Origin: JAFMKE01 sp037624485
GTDB taxonomy: Bacteria; Bacteroidota; Bacteroidia; Chitinophagales; UBA8649
Reading direction: 5' to 3'
DNA: 7,851 bases
Assembly (NCBI GenBank): GCA_037624485.1
Contig: JASJJC010000003.1
Coordinates: forward strand, 1 to 7,851
In this document: positions 1-7,786 of the stretch, piece after piece
How positions within the stretch are numbered: position 1 is the first letter of the stretch
Layout: each line of letters begins with the position of its first letter
Notes under the pieces: model-generated
Told to the model about the DNA's origin: nothing
Databases searched by the model: none
What the model saw: only the letters and a program-made list of their open reading frames with translations
Made by a program: the position numbers and the translations under genes

Positions 1-3000
1 CATCAACTACAACTAAGTTAGCATCAAAGGAGCCTTGATTTAAATAATCGTGTGTCGGATTCTGGAGCAATGATGTATCGTTTGCTCCACTTGACGGTTC
101 ACCAAATGTCCACGTCCAGTCTGTAATTATCCCATCACTTGTTGAAAGATCAGTAAAAATAGTTGTTTCATTCAAACAAACAGCTGTGACATCAAAGAAA
201 GCCTCAATTTGATTAACCTCGACAAAAAGAGTATCCCAATTTGAACAACCACTCACATCGATGCCCTCAACCACATATGTGGTATCTACAGTAGGAAAAA
301 CAAATGGGTTAGATATACTTGTATCTGATATATTATAGTTGGGTTGCCAGATGTAGGTAGCTCCACCAGTAGCATTTAACTGCACACTATCTCCATTACA
401 TGTAATCGTATCATTGCCAGCAACGATAGTAGGTAAAGCAAAAACTTCAATATTAACAGAATCAGAACCCACACAAGCATTCGAATCCGTGACTGTAAGC
501 GTGGCAGTGTATACACCTGCTACATTATAAGTAGCACTTGGGTTTTGTATTGCGGAAACAGCTCCATTGCCAAAGTCCCAATCCCAAGATTGAATACTTG
601 TGGAAGAATCCACTGCAGTAGAATCCCAGAACAAAAGCTGTAGACCAATACATCCGCTAGAATCCGATTGACTAAATGAGACCATAGGATTAGCTGGTAT
701 ATACACCTGATATTCCGTGGTATCGCGGCAATTAAAGTTACTCTGCACGGCCAATCTTACATTATACAAACCTGGAGCAGAATAATTATGGCATGGATTA
801 GCTATGTTGGATGTGGAACCATCCCCGAAATCCCAATTATAGACTTCAAGCCCAACAGTTCCTTGAACCAAATTAAATGAAGAATCAAAGAAACAAACTG
901 TACCTGAATCACATGATGGAAGCGGGCCAATACCAAAATTCGCAATTACACTGTCAACCCTAATCGTATCAGAAAGCTCAATATTTCCCGAACATGTTCC
1001 ATCGTCTATAAAGAGTTGCGGTACAAAAGCACCTGTTTGACAGTACTGGTAGCTTAGGGTATCCAATATAGTATCTCCAAATATTCCATTGGGTACAAAA
1101 GGAATAATACCGCCATCACCGGTAATTAATGATGGATTACTCGCATTCCAAGTTAAAACTTCAAATGAAACCGTTTCACAAAAGCAAGCACTATCTGAAC
1201 CAATAACATTAACCTCTCCATATGGACCACCAACAAATATGGTATCTACAATTGTTGTATCGATACATCCCGTATTCGAAGCAATAGATAGAGAAACGAT
1301 GTATGAACCTGCAAGATTATATACAGCCGAGGGATTAAACAAAGTTGATGTCGTTCCGTTTCCTAGATCCCAAAAAACAGAAGATGAATCAATATTGTTA
1401 AAAGATGTATTATTAAAAGAAACTGCCGTAGTATTAGCAAAACAACTAATAAAATCGGTACTAGCTGTTGCTTGAGCCACAACATCAAAAACCGGAACCG
1501 AGACTGTGGTATCGTCAAAACAGCCAAATAGATCGGTTACCTCTAAGATAATATCTTGAAAACCCTCATTGGCATAAGACAAAGCTGGAGGATTCTGTGC
1601 ATTACTTGTTGCAGGCGTTCCATTTAAAAATGTCCAAGCGTAGCTCAAACCAGTCCCAAAGGATTGATTAATTAGCCCTATATTTTGATTCGTACAGAAA
1701 AAGGTATCACTCAAACTAAAGCTAGCTATTGACCCTGATACATTAACCGTGCTTGTAGCTATATTAGTGCAGCCAAAACTATCCGTGGCGCTTAGCGTGA
1801 CCGTATAAATTCCAGGAACATTGTAGGTGAAATTTGGATTTTGAAGGTTGGACGTATCCTCAAGAGTTCCTGGAATCCCAAAGTCCCAATGTAAGGATTC
1901 CACATAGCTGAGTGGCGCATTTGATGTATCCGTAAAGTTTACGGTTAATGGCGCACAGCCTTGGGTGCTATCTTGAGTAAATCCAACATTAACTCCGTGT
2001 ATGGTGATTATATTAGGGCGTCTAAGTGTATCAATGCAACCTCGCAAGTCTTCATTGCTCATAATAACAGTATAGACACCTGGATTAGAATAAGTATAAA
2101 AAGGAGAGCTATTATTATTCCAAATTGTATTGAAACCAGGACCTGACCAAACATAATTATCAACATAATTCCAGCGAGTCGCTGCTGAAAGTGGCTTGGT
2201 TTCCAAAGAAATATTAAATAGTTGTATTGTTTTTGGACTACAGCCAATAGTATCTGAAACTGTGAAATCAGCATCAGGTGGATAAACTGCAATCGTATTT
2301 GACGATTGATGCATGCATCCCGTGGTGAAGTTATAAGCATACTGTGTAACCGTGTAATTGATAATTGTATCAATAGCTGGATATATCCAAGATGGATTAA
2401 ATTGAGAAGAGGTGTCATCGTTGGTACTAGGGTCTCCAAATTCATAAAATACCGAATCCGCCTCAACGGATTGATCCGTAAAATTAAAAGTATTCCAATT
2501 CGTACAACCATCAAAAACGGCATCGAAAACTGATATTGGGCCTAAAACCTGCACGGTGTCCACATATACAGTTGTATCTCCCGGACATCCAAATTGATAA
2601 GGAATCATGGTGACGGTAAAAGAGCCGATATCGTCGGGATAATTGTACGAAACCGATGCATCATCGGGAGCAAATACAGGTGATGAATTGTCTCCAAAAT
2701 CCCAGAAAATGGTATCGGCACCAGATCCCGTGTAAGTAAATGTCACAATATCCTCCTCAAAACAAAATGAAGTGGGGCCTAATGAAAACCCTCCCGTCGG
2801 AGGCGCTCCTGCACATATTGCGTTACTACTCGTAACTGTAGTTGTACATCCGGAAACTGTTGCAACTGATAGAGTGACATCGTTACACCCGGAAGCATTA
2901 TACACTGCAGTGGGATTGGGCAAAGTAGAAGCTCCAATATCGCTACCAGGCAAGGTCCAATTTTGAGATGCCGCTACTTCACCAGCCGAAAGAGTGAAAC

Positions 3001-4417
3001 TCAAATTTGATGTTAAAGGAACACAACCACCGGTAGAATCAACGAGGACTGAAGCCTGAAGTGCTTGCAAATCAATAAAATTATTGTAAGAAGTACTCGA
3101 GCTACAACCTTGACTCGAAAAACTTGTTATTTGGACACTGTAAGATCCGTATGCATTGTAAGTTACATCAACGGGGGCAAAACCAGTATGTGTTGAAGGG
3201 GATCCTCCCGGAAATGAAAAAATCGTTGAATCGGCATTCAAGGAGCCATTTGTAAAAGTTGTAGTAAAAGGTATAAAACAAGCACTGTTATCTGTTACCG
3301 AGAAATTATTTATTGGATCCTGAAAAACATCAATTAAATTGGCTTGGTAAACAGAGTCTGAACATCCACCAGCATATTGGGCGACTAAACTGACCCCCCA
3401 AGAACCTGGAATGGTGAAATTAACAGTGGGATTCTGCGCAGATGAGCTACCATGCCCTTCAAAAGTCCAATCCCATGAGATGGGATTCCCTGACGAAAGA
3501 TCCGTAAAACTAAATAATGTTCCGGGGCAGCCCGAAGTTGTGCCAATTGTAAAATCAGCAATAGGATTACCTACAACCACATAGTTAGGTTGGAAAATAG
3601 TATCTGCACAACCGTTAGGATTCGTAACAATGAGCTCAACGTCATAAGAGCCAACCGGGAAAGCTTGATTAATATTTTGAGTATTTGCGCCATTGACTAT
3701 TGGTGGAATATTCCATTCATAAATAGTGCCAGGTTGGGTATTTGTAGATGTACTGTTAAAGTTAATATTGAACGGTGCAGAGCAAGAAAAACTATTTGAA
3801 GAAGCAAAACTAGCTACCGGTGGAAGTGAAATACTGACCACATCATTGAAAGTTTCAGTGGTCAAACAACCACAAGAATTACTGACAGAAACCGTAAAGT
3901 TGGTAAAAGTCCCAACAAAAGGATAAATATGGCAGACATCTTCCACATCAGCGTAAACCGTTCCATCCTTAACGTCAATAACCGAGGATACTATAGTCCC
4001 GCAACCTGCTGCAAATGTTCCATCAAAACAGACTTCTAAAGGCGGGCATCCAGTGAGTGGTGAAATAACCATTCCAATAGATGGTGGCGTAAAAACCTCA
4101 ATAAAATCAGTTTGTGTTACCGTATCACAAACACCCCCGCTACAAGCAATTAACGTTACCGTATATAATCCAGGAATTGTTAGCGTCGTTGACAGTTGAT
4201 CAACTACAGAAGTTTGAGATGTAAAACCTGCAGGACCAGAAAGTGTCCATGTCCAAGCATCGATTGGACCCGGAGCGGCGCTATTATCTGACAAAATCAA
4301 TAAAAAAGGATTAGGGCATCCTGCGGTTTGATTGGCCGTAAAAGCAGCTGCTACTTGAGCTTCTGTAAAATGAACAGAAACCAATGTCAAAAATAAAAAG
4401 ACGAATCTTTTGAGCAT
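1..4417 (-). CDS. Giant secreted multi-PKD-repeat protein, N-terminal 1472 residues (C-terminus outside window)
   Basis: I translated the whole minus-strand frame from the ATG at 4417 to the window edge and found no stop. Residues 1-20 are a typical signal peptide (MLKRF, hydrophobic core, ending TEA before Q21), which supports this start. The rest is about 17 units of 75-95 residues, starting near residues 22, 112, 200, 284, 368, 453, 541, 628, 715, 809, 896, 980, 1066, 1157, 1243, 1329 and 1403. Most follow the PKD pattern: a GC-P-L region, a W-x-W/WDFGDG-like strand (W55/W57, W315/W317, W572, W844, W1195, W1278/W1280, W1434/W1436), an NP...Y turn, YtVtLxVt, then GC. The unit at 1329-1402 is different: a Bacteroidota Ig-like type with AGNDTITCNGDSVQLNATGG and Y-x-W-x-P. 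Most units carry two cysteines, possibly disulfides. Units are strongly diverged, so not a recent expansion. Proteins of this kind usually act outside the cell as adhesins or surface structures and often end in a type IX secretion sorting domain; that end is not visible, so export route and ligand are inferred. No catalytic domain is recognisable. Confidence -1.
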   Translation of the reverse strand, partial: MLKRFVFLFLTLVSVHFTEAQVAAAFTANQTAGCPNPFLLILSDNSAAPGPIDAWTWTLSGPAGFTSQTSVVDQLSTTLTIPGLYTVTLIACSGGVCDTVTQTDFIEVFTPPSIGMVISPLTGCPPLEVCFDGTFAAGCGTIVSSVIDVKDGTVYADVEDVCHIYPFVGTFTNFTVSVSNSCGCLTTETFNDVVSISLPPVASFASSNSFSCSAPFNINFNSTSTNTQPGTIYEWNIPPIVNGANTQNINQAFPVGSYDVELIVTNPNGCADTIFQPNYVVVGNPIADFTIGTTSGCPGTLFSFTDLSSGNPISWDWTFEGHGSSSAQNPTVNFTIPGSWGVSLVAQYAGGCSDSVYQANLIDVFQDPINNFSVTDNSACFIPFTTTFTNGSLNADSTIFSFPGGSPSTHTGFAPVDVTYNAYGSYSVQITSFSSQGCSSSTSYNNFIDLQALQASVLVDSTGGCVPLTSNLSFTLSAGEVAASQNWTLPGSDIGASTLPNPTAVYNASGCNDVTLSVATVSGCTTTVTSSNAICAGAPPTGGFSLGPTSFCFEEDIVTFTYTGSGADTIFWDFGDNSSPVFAPDDASVSYNYPDDIGSFTVTMIPYQFGCPGDTTVYVDTVQVLGPISVFDAVFDGCTNWNTFNFTDQSVEADSVFYEFGDPSTNDDTSSQFNPSWIYPAIDTIINYTVTQYAYNFTTGCMHQSSNTIAVYPPDADFTVSDTIGCSPKTIQLFNISLETKPLSAATRWNYVDNYVWSGPGFNTIWNNNSSPFYTYSNPGVYTVIMSNEDLRGCIDTLRRPNIITIHGVNVGFTQDSTQGCAPLTVNFTDTSNAPLSYVESLHWDFGIPGTLEDTSNLQNPNFTYNVPGIYTVTLSATDSFGCTNIATSTVNVSGSIASFSLSDTFFCTNQNIGLINQSFGTGLSYAWTFLNGTPATSNAQNPPALSYANEGFQDIILEVTDLFGCFDDTTVSVPVFDVVAQATASTDFISCFANTTAVSFNNTSFNNIDSSSVFWDLGNGTTSTLFNPSAVYNLAGSYIVSLSIASNTGCIDTTIVDTIFVGGPYGEVNVIGSDSACFCETVSFEVLTWNASNPSLITGDGGIIPFVPNGIFGDTILDTLSYQYCQTGAFVPQLFIDDGTCSGNIELSDTIRVDSVIANFGIGPLPSCDSGTVCFFDSSFNLVQGTVGLEVYNWDFGDGSTSNIANPCHNYSAPGLYNVRLAVQSNFNCRDTTEYQVYIPANPMVSFSQSDSSGCIGLQLLFWDSTAVDSSTSIQSWDWDFGNGAVSAIQNPSATYNVAGVYTATLTVTDSNACVGSDSVNIEVFALPTIVAGNDTITCNGDSVQLNATGGATYIWQPNYNISDTSISNPFVFPTVDTTYVVEGIDVSGCSNWDTLFVEVNQIEAFFDVTAVCLNETTIFTDLSTSDGIITDWTWTFGEPSSGANDTSLLQNPTHDYLNQGSFDANLVVVD

Positions 4418-4737
4418 ATTTTAATTTTTTAAAACAATCAAATATAGTAATAACAACTTTCATAAAGAAATAAAAAAAATGTTGTAGTAGAGACTGTTTT
4501 TTTCATGATGAGAATTTATAACTGATTAAAAATAAGACACTTTACTACCAAAAAAAACGACAATTATTTTAATTTGTGGTTTAGAAAAAGTGGCCCGACC
4601 TAATTTAAGATACCTTCATACTTATAACCATAACCTGTCTCTATAAAAATTCAATAATACCGCATTATAAAGTTGTGAAAAAAACATTAAAAATCTAACT
4701 TAGCATTCTTTCTCAGTTAAAATTATTCTAGAACACC
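4418..4737. other. AT-rich divergent intergenic region
   Basis: This 320-base stretch separates the PKD-repeat gene (leftward) from the four-gene cluster (rightward) and must hold the control signals of both. Apart from the leftward -7 match at 4439-4446 I see no convincing element. The best rightward candidate is TAAAGTTG at 4668-4675, one base off TAnnTTTG, without a -33 TTG at a suitable distance. No Shine-Dalgarno sequence precedes the ATG at 4738. I see no coding frame, RNA gene, riboswitch-like fold or strong inverted repeat. Confidence -1.
4439..4446 (-). promoter_or_regulatory. Candidate Bacteroidota -7 element for the PKD-repeat gene
   Basis: Read on the minus strand the octamer is TATATTTG, an exact match to the Bacteroidota -7 consensus TAnnTTTG. 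It would start transcription about 15 bases before the ATG at 4417, leaving a short, A-rich leader without a Shine-Dalgarno sequence, as is usual in this phylum. I do not see a clear -33 TTG at the expected distance, so this is a moderate call. Confidence -1.
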
Positions 4738-5487
4738 ATGAATTTAGGATGTTGCCATGTCACACTTGCCGCTGTCCGAGCGAACTGCTCTGATAGCGCG
4801 GAAATGACTTCACAATTATTGTTTGGAGAATTCATTGAGGTTATTGAAGTAAAGGATAACTGGAGCTTCATTAGATGTATATACGATAAATATGAAGGAT
4901 GGGTCGACACCAAACAATATAAAATTGTAAAAAAAATCGAGGATACATCATTCATGTCATTTCATTTGTCTCATGCCTGCCAGTTAAAATCGCATTCAAT
5001 ACCGCTTGTTTTGGGAAGTAGACTACCTAATTTTGACGGGATAAACTTTAAAATCAATAAGGATAAATATCTCTACAATGGAAAGGTCATTGAGAAAGAC
5101 AAAAACCCCATTAGTAACCTCAAGAAAGTGGCCTTAAAATACCTAAATGCGCCCTATCTATGGGGTGGACGAAGCCCATTTGGCATTGATTGCTCAGGAT
5201 TTACTCAAATGGTTTTTAGTTTTTTCAACTATCCCTTGCCTCGAGATGCATACATGCAAGCAAATTTGGGCGAAACTATCAATTTTACCAGTGAAGCTCG
5301 TTTAGGCGATTTGGCCTATTTTGGGAAAGAAGAAAAAATTACTCATGTAGGTATTTTTATAGGCGATAATCAAATTATTCATGCTAGCGGTCAGGTGAGG
5401 ATTGACTCCTTGGATCACATAGGAATTTTTAATAAAGAAGAGAAAAAATACACCCATTTTCTAAAAACCATCAAGCGGATAATTTAG
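4738..5487 (+). CDS. NlpC/P60-family cysteine peptidase with N-terminal SH3-like domains
   Basis: Probably cleaves peptide bonds in murein stem peptides, like the YkfC-type gamma-D-glutamyl-diamino acid endopeptidases. The 249 residues fall into an N-terminal SH3-like region (about 1-62, with SEMTSQLLFGE-type sequence typical of Bacteroidota homologues and W55 in YEGW), a second SH3-like linker (about 65-120), and a C-terminal NlpC/P60 domain (about 125-249). The catalytic domain shows YLWGGRSPFGIDCSGF with nucleophile Cys152, LGDLAYF, then THVGIFIG with His203 and IIHASG with His215, which complete the expected Cys-His-His triad. There is no signal peptide, so the protein may be cytoplasmic and act in wall-peptide recycling, or be exported by another route. 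The start is placed where family members begin, just before the first SH3 strand; no Shine-Dalgarno is present. It is the first gene of the cluster, and its TAG overlaps the GTG of the next gene by one base. The family call is secure; exact substrate is not. Confidence -1.
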   Translation: MNLGCCHVTLAAVRANCSDSAEMTSQLLFGEFIEVIEVKDNWSFIRCIYDKYEGWVDTKQYKIVKKIEDTSFMSFHLSHACQLKSHSIPLVLGSRLPNFDGINFKINKDKYLYNGKVIEKDKNPISNLKKVALKYLNAPYLWGGRSPFGIDCSGFTQMVFSFFNYPLPRDAYMQANLGETINFTSEARLGDLAYFGKEEKITHVGIFIGDNQIIHASGQVRIDSLDHIGIFNKEEKKYTHFLKTIKRII

Positions 5488-6158
5488 TGAAAAACTTAGT
5501 GGTTATTTCGGGTGCAGGTATTAGTGCCGAAAGTGGGTTAAAAACTTTTCGCGATTCGAATGGCTTGTGGGAGAATCACGACATAATGGAGGTCGCTTCT
5601 TTCCAAGGATGGACTAACAATCAAGAACTTGTCTTAGATTTTTACAACCAACGCAGAAAGCAACTCCTTTCCTGTCAACCGAATGAAGCGCATATCCAAA
5701 TTGCTGCACTTGAAAGCAAATTTAAGGTCCAGATAATTACTCAAAATGTTGATGATTTGCATGAGCGTGCCGGATCAAGCCAGGTTTTACATTTGCATGG
5801 AGAATTACTCAAGGCACGAAGTACGTCTCATGCGCATCTTGTTTACCCTTGGAAGAAAGATATTCTAACCGGAGATACATGCAGTCACGGAAGTCAATTA
5901 CGTCCCGACATTGTTTGGTTTGGAGAAGAAGTACCCTTGATGGATCATGCACTAAACATACTTCCGCAAGCGGACATACTTTTAGTCATAGGGACATCAT
6001 TGCTAGTATACCCTGCAGCAGGTTTAATCCATGAAACAAATCTATCTTGCCAAAAATTTATAATTGATAAAAATATTCCCTCAACTGTTCCTTCAAGTTT
6101 TACTAAAATTCAAAATACCGCAACAGCAGGTATCAGCAAACTTTTAAAGTTAATTTAA
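5487..6158 (+). CDS. Sir2-family NAD-dependent protein deacylase (CobB/SIRT5-like)
   Basis: Removes acyl groups from lysine using NAD, yielding nicotinamide and O-acyl-ADP-ribose. The 223 residues show the family motifs in order: GAGISAESGLKTFRD (9-23, NAD-binding), ITQNVDDLHERAGS (84-97), catalytic His104 in LHLHGE, RPDIVWFGE (139-147), and VIGTSLLVYPAAGL (167-180). Y53-x-x-R56 (FYNQRR) matches the Tyr/Arg pair that SIRT5 and E. coli CobB use to bind succinyl or malonyl groups, so desuccinylase or demalonylase activity is plausible. The four zinc-binding cysteines of most sirtuins are not present: between His104 and the WFGE motif only Cys132 occurs, so the small domain probably folds without zinc. 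The start is GTG, chosen because it puts the Rossmann strand right at the N-terminus and because the G is shared with the upstream TAG stop, which implies translational coupling. Its own TAA overlaps the next ATG by one base. Family assignment is very secure. Confidence -1.
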   Translation: MKNLVVISGAGISAESGLKTFRDSNGLWENHDIMEVASFQGWTNNQELVLDFYNQRRKQLLSCQPNEAHIQIAALESKFKVQIITQNVDDLHERAGSSQVLHLHGELLKARSTSHAHLVYPWKKDILTGDTCSHGSQLRPDIVWFGEEVPLMDHALNILPQADILLVIGTSLLVYPAAGLIHETNLSCQKFIIDKNIPSTVPSSFTKIQNTATAGISKLLKLI

Positions 6159-6733
6159 TGAGCGATCAAAATAATCCTTGGGAAACTAAAAGTAGAAAGG
6201 AAATCTATGAAAATCCATGGATTCATGTCGTTGAAAATCAAGTTATAAACCCCGCAGGAGGAGAAGGTATTTATGGGGTCGTACACTATAAAAATATAGC
6301 AGTGGCTGTTATCCCTCTAGATGAGCATGGGAACACCTATTTAGTCGGGCAATATCGATATCCTTTAGATTCTTATGAATGGGAAATCCCCATGGGAGGT
6401 GGTAATAAGAAAAATAATCCTTTAGATTCGGCCAAGCGAGAATTGTTGGAGGAGACAGGCATCAAAGCGAATCATTGGGAAAATATTTTGGAAACTCAGG
6501 TCTCCAATTCGGTTAGCGATGAAATTTCTGTAACTTTTTTAGCGCGGGGGCTTGATTACCAGGAAGCAATACCCGAAGAAACTGAGGATCTACAGATCAA
6601 AAAATTACCACTAAAAGAAGCTGTTAAGCTTGTAATTGCAGGAGAAATTAAAGATGCCATTTCTGTTGCGAGTTTGTTGAAGCTAAACTACTTGATAGAA
6701 AATAACTTAATTTCGTCTTTAAAAAATAAATAA
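6158..6733 (+). CDS. Nudix hydrolase, ADP-ribose pyrophosphatase type
   Basis: Likely hydrolyses ADP-ribose or a related nucleoside diphosphate derivative to AMP and a sugar phosphate. The 191 residues have the layout of the ADPRase group: an N-terminal arm with a K-x-IYENPWIHV strand (about 14-24), the core from about 46, YRYPLDSYEWEIPMGGG (66-82) and the Nudix helix ending RELLEETGI (94-102), whose Glu95, Glu98 and Glu99 are the metal ligands. One position differs from the canonical box G-x5-E-x7-REUxEExGU: counting back from Arg94, the first Glu is Asn86. That Glu is not usually a main metal ligand, so activity is probably kept. The ATG overlaps the TAA of the sirtuin gene (TAATG), so the two are likely translated together; the sirtuin product O-acyl-ADP-ribose is a reasonable substrate candidate. 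The family is certain, the substrate inferred. Confidence -1.
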   Translation: MSDQNNPWETKSRKEIYENPWIHVVENQVINPAGGEGIYGVVHYKNIAVAVIPLDEHGNTYLVGQYRYPLDSYEWEIPMGGGNKKNNPLDSAKRELLEETGIKANHWENILETQVSNSVSDEISVTFLARGLDYQEAIPEETEDLQIKKLPLKEAVKLVIAGEIKDAISVASLLKLNYLIENNLISSLKNK

Positions 6734-6734
6734 A

Positions 6735-7508
6735 ATGATTCAGGAAATATTAGCTCCAGAAATGTTAATTGCGCTTATAACACTTATCTTTTTAGAGATT
6801 ATACTTGGTATAGATAATATAATTTTCATCTCCATAGTAACCAACAAATTACCCAAAGAAAAACAACAAAGGGGAAGAAATATTGGTTTGAGTTTGGCGA
6901 TGATATTTCGGGTGATGCTACTATTGGCCATTACCTGGATTATTCAATTGACCCATCCCATCTTCACAATTCCAAAATTTCTTTTTATTCAAGAAGCAGT
7001 AGATATAAGTGTTCGAGATTTAATCTTAATTGCTGGGGGTCTATTTCTCTTAGCCAAGAGTGTTAGTGAAATGCACCATAAAATCAATGATTTTGAAGAT
7101 GGTGGACATTCGGCTATGAAAGGCAAGGCGGTGAACATGATGAGTATACTAGCGCAAATCGTCTTATTGGATCTAGTTTTCTCATTTGATTCTATTTTAA
7201 CTGCCATCGGTTTAATTGATGTAGACAATAATACGCAACACTTTTTACCTACGGGAGTAGTTGTTATGATTATAGCCGTTATGGTGTCTATATTGGTCAT
7301 GATGGCCTTCGCTGGTTCGATTAGTGACTTCATCAATAAACAACCAACCTTGCAAATTTTAGCACTAAGTTTCTTGATATTAATAGGGGTAATGCTGATT
7401 GCTGATGGCTTCCATTTCCATATCCCTAAGGGATATCTCTATTTCTCTGTAGCTTTTGCCTTGGGGGTGGAAGCTGTAAATATTAAACTAAGAAAAAAGA
7501 TAGACTAA
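6735..7508 (+). CDS. TerC-family integral membrane protein (putative Mn exporter)
   Basis: A 257-residue inner-membrane protein with about seven hydrophobic segments (roughly 10-35, 50-72, 93-110, 137-160, 174-195, 207-226 and 234-249). The two family signatures are present: LEIILGIDNIIFIS in the first segment (Glu21, Asp27, Asn28) and LLDLVFSFDSILTAIGL in the fourth (Asp146, Asp152). These intramembrane acidic residues are the likely metal site. TerC proteins were first linked to tellurite resistance; several characterised members (Alx, MeeF/MeeY types) export manganese. There is no CBS or CorC domain after the membrane part, so this is the short form. The ATG follows the TAA of the Nudix gene after a single base, making it the last gene of the cluster. 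No yybP-ykoY manganese riboswitch is expected or seen directly ahead, as the gene has no leader of its own. No obvious terminator lies between its stop and the tRNA promoter. Confidence -1.
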   Translation: MIQEILAPEMLIALITLIFLEIILGIDNIIFISIVTNKLPKEKQQRGRNIGLSLAMIFRVMLLLAITWIIQLTHPIFTIPKFLFIQEAVDISVRDLILIAGGLFLLAKSVSEMHHKINDFEDGGHSAMKGKAVNMMSILAQIVLLDLVFSFDSILTAIGLIDVDNNTQHFLPTGVVVMIIAVMVSILVMMAFAGSISDFINKQPTLQILALSFLILIGVMLIADGFHFHIPKGYLYFSVAFALGVEAVNIKLRKKID

Positions 7509-7511
7509 TAG

Positions 7512-7542
7512 TTGGGCATGAATAAATATTGCCGTAGATTTA
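7512..7542 (+). promoter_or_regulatory. Candidate promoter of the initiator tRNA gene
   Basis: A TTG at 7512-7514 and TAGATTTA at 7535-7542 are separated by 20 bases, close to the Bacteroidota pattern of a -33 TTG and a -7 TAnnTTTG (last base differs). Transcription would start a few bases before the mature tRNA end at 7552. It lies directly after the terC stop, so readthrough from the operon is also possible. Confidence -1.
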
Positions 7543-7551
7543 CACCCATAT

Positions 7552-7624
<73 letters not shown>

Positions 7625-7629
7625 CTAAA

Positions 7630-7786
7630 GAAAAGTCAGTCTGAAAAGATTGGCTTTTTCATTTCCAGAAGCGTTGAAAGCTTGCTTTAATAAGTGAACA
7701 GAAATGAAAAAAGGAAGGTCACGAAGTGGTTTGAGCTTTTCTTTGTTAATTCTCCATTTAGGTCCATCCGAAATGAAATGAAGGAT
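7630..7786. other. 157-bp structured segment between duplicated tRNA tails
   Basis: The segment is bounded by exact 21-bp copies of the tRNA-fMet 3' end, giving a period of 178 bp. It holds the terminator hairpin at 7631-7659, a perfect 11-bp inverted repeat (TTTTTCATTTC at 7655-7665 with GAAATGAAAAA at 7701-7711), a small hairpin around GGTCACGAAGTGG (7717-7729), and short arms ATCC/GGAT (7766-7769, 7783-7786). I see no convincing gene. It could be a miniature element integrated at the tRNA end, one unit of a tRNA-tail tandem repeat, or a small-RNA locus processed from the tRNA precursor. Nothing in the window decides among these. Confidence -1.
7631..7659 (+). terminator. Intrinsic terminator after the tRNA
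   Basis: A 12-pair hairpin (7631-7642 with 7647-7658, including two G-T pairs) with a GAAA loop; the A-rich 5' arm pairs with the T-run of the 3' arm, as in A/T-flanked terminators. It starts seven bases after the tRNA discriminator and lies inside the segment enclosed by the direct repeats. Confidence -1.

Noticed and set aside
1089..3926. Several plus-strand open frames and one minus-strand frame (2059-2523) inside the PKD gene
   Set aside because: All lie in other frames of the continuous minus-strand PKD-repeat frame, have repetitive low-information sequence mirroring the repeats, and match no family I know.
1..4417. Periodic signal of about 250 bp resembling a DNA tandem repeat or CRISPR-like array
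   Set aside because: The periodicity is at protein level only (PKD units); nucleotide copies are strongly diverged and there are no identical repeats with spacers.
4668..4675. TAAAGTTG as promoter of the four-gene cluster
   Set aside because: One mismatch to the -7 consensus in very AT-rich DNA and no -33 element at a suitable distance; recorded only as a weak candidate.
4728..4955. Minus-strand frame over the start of the NlpC/P60 gene
   Set aside because: It is antisense to a clear protein domain with family motifs and has no recognisable features.
5849..6034. Plus-strand frame within the sirtuin gene
   Set aside because: It is a shifted frame over conserved Sir2 motifs; no start signal and no family resemblance.
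6740..7336. Minus-strand frames over terC
   Set aside because: They are antisense shadows of a membrane protein, which typically give hydrophobic spurious frames.
7420..7436. Near-perfect palindrome ATATCCCTAAGGGATAT in terC
   Set aside because: It sits in coding sequence for an HIPKGYLY stretch, has a one-base centre, and an 8-bp arm palindrome is not rare in a window this long; no T-run or operator context.
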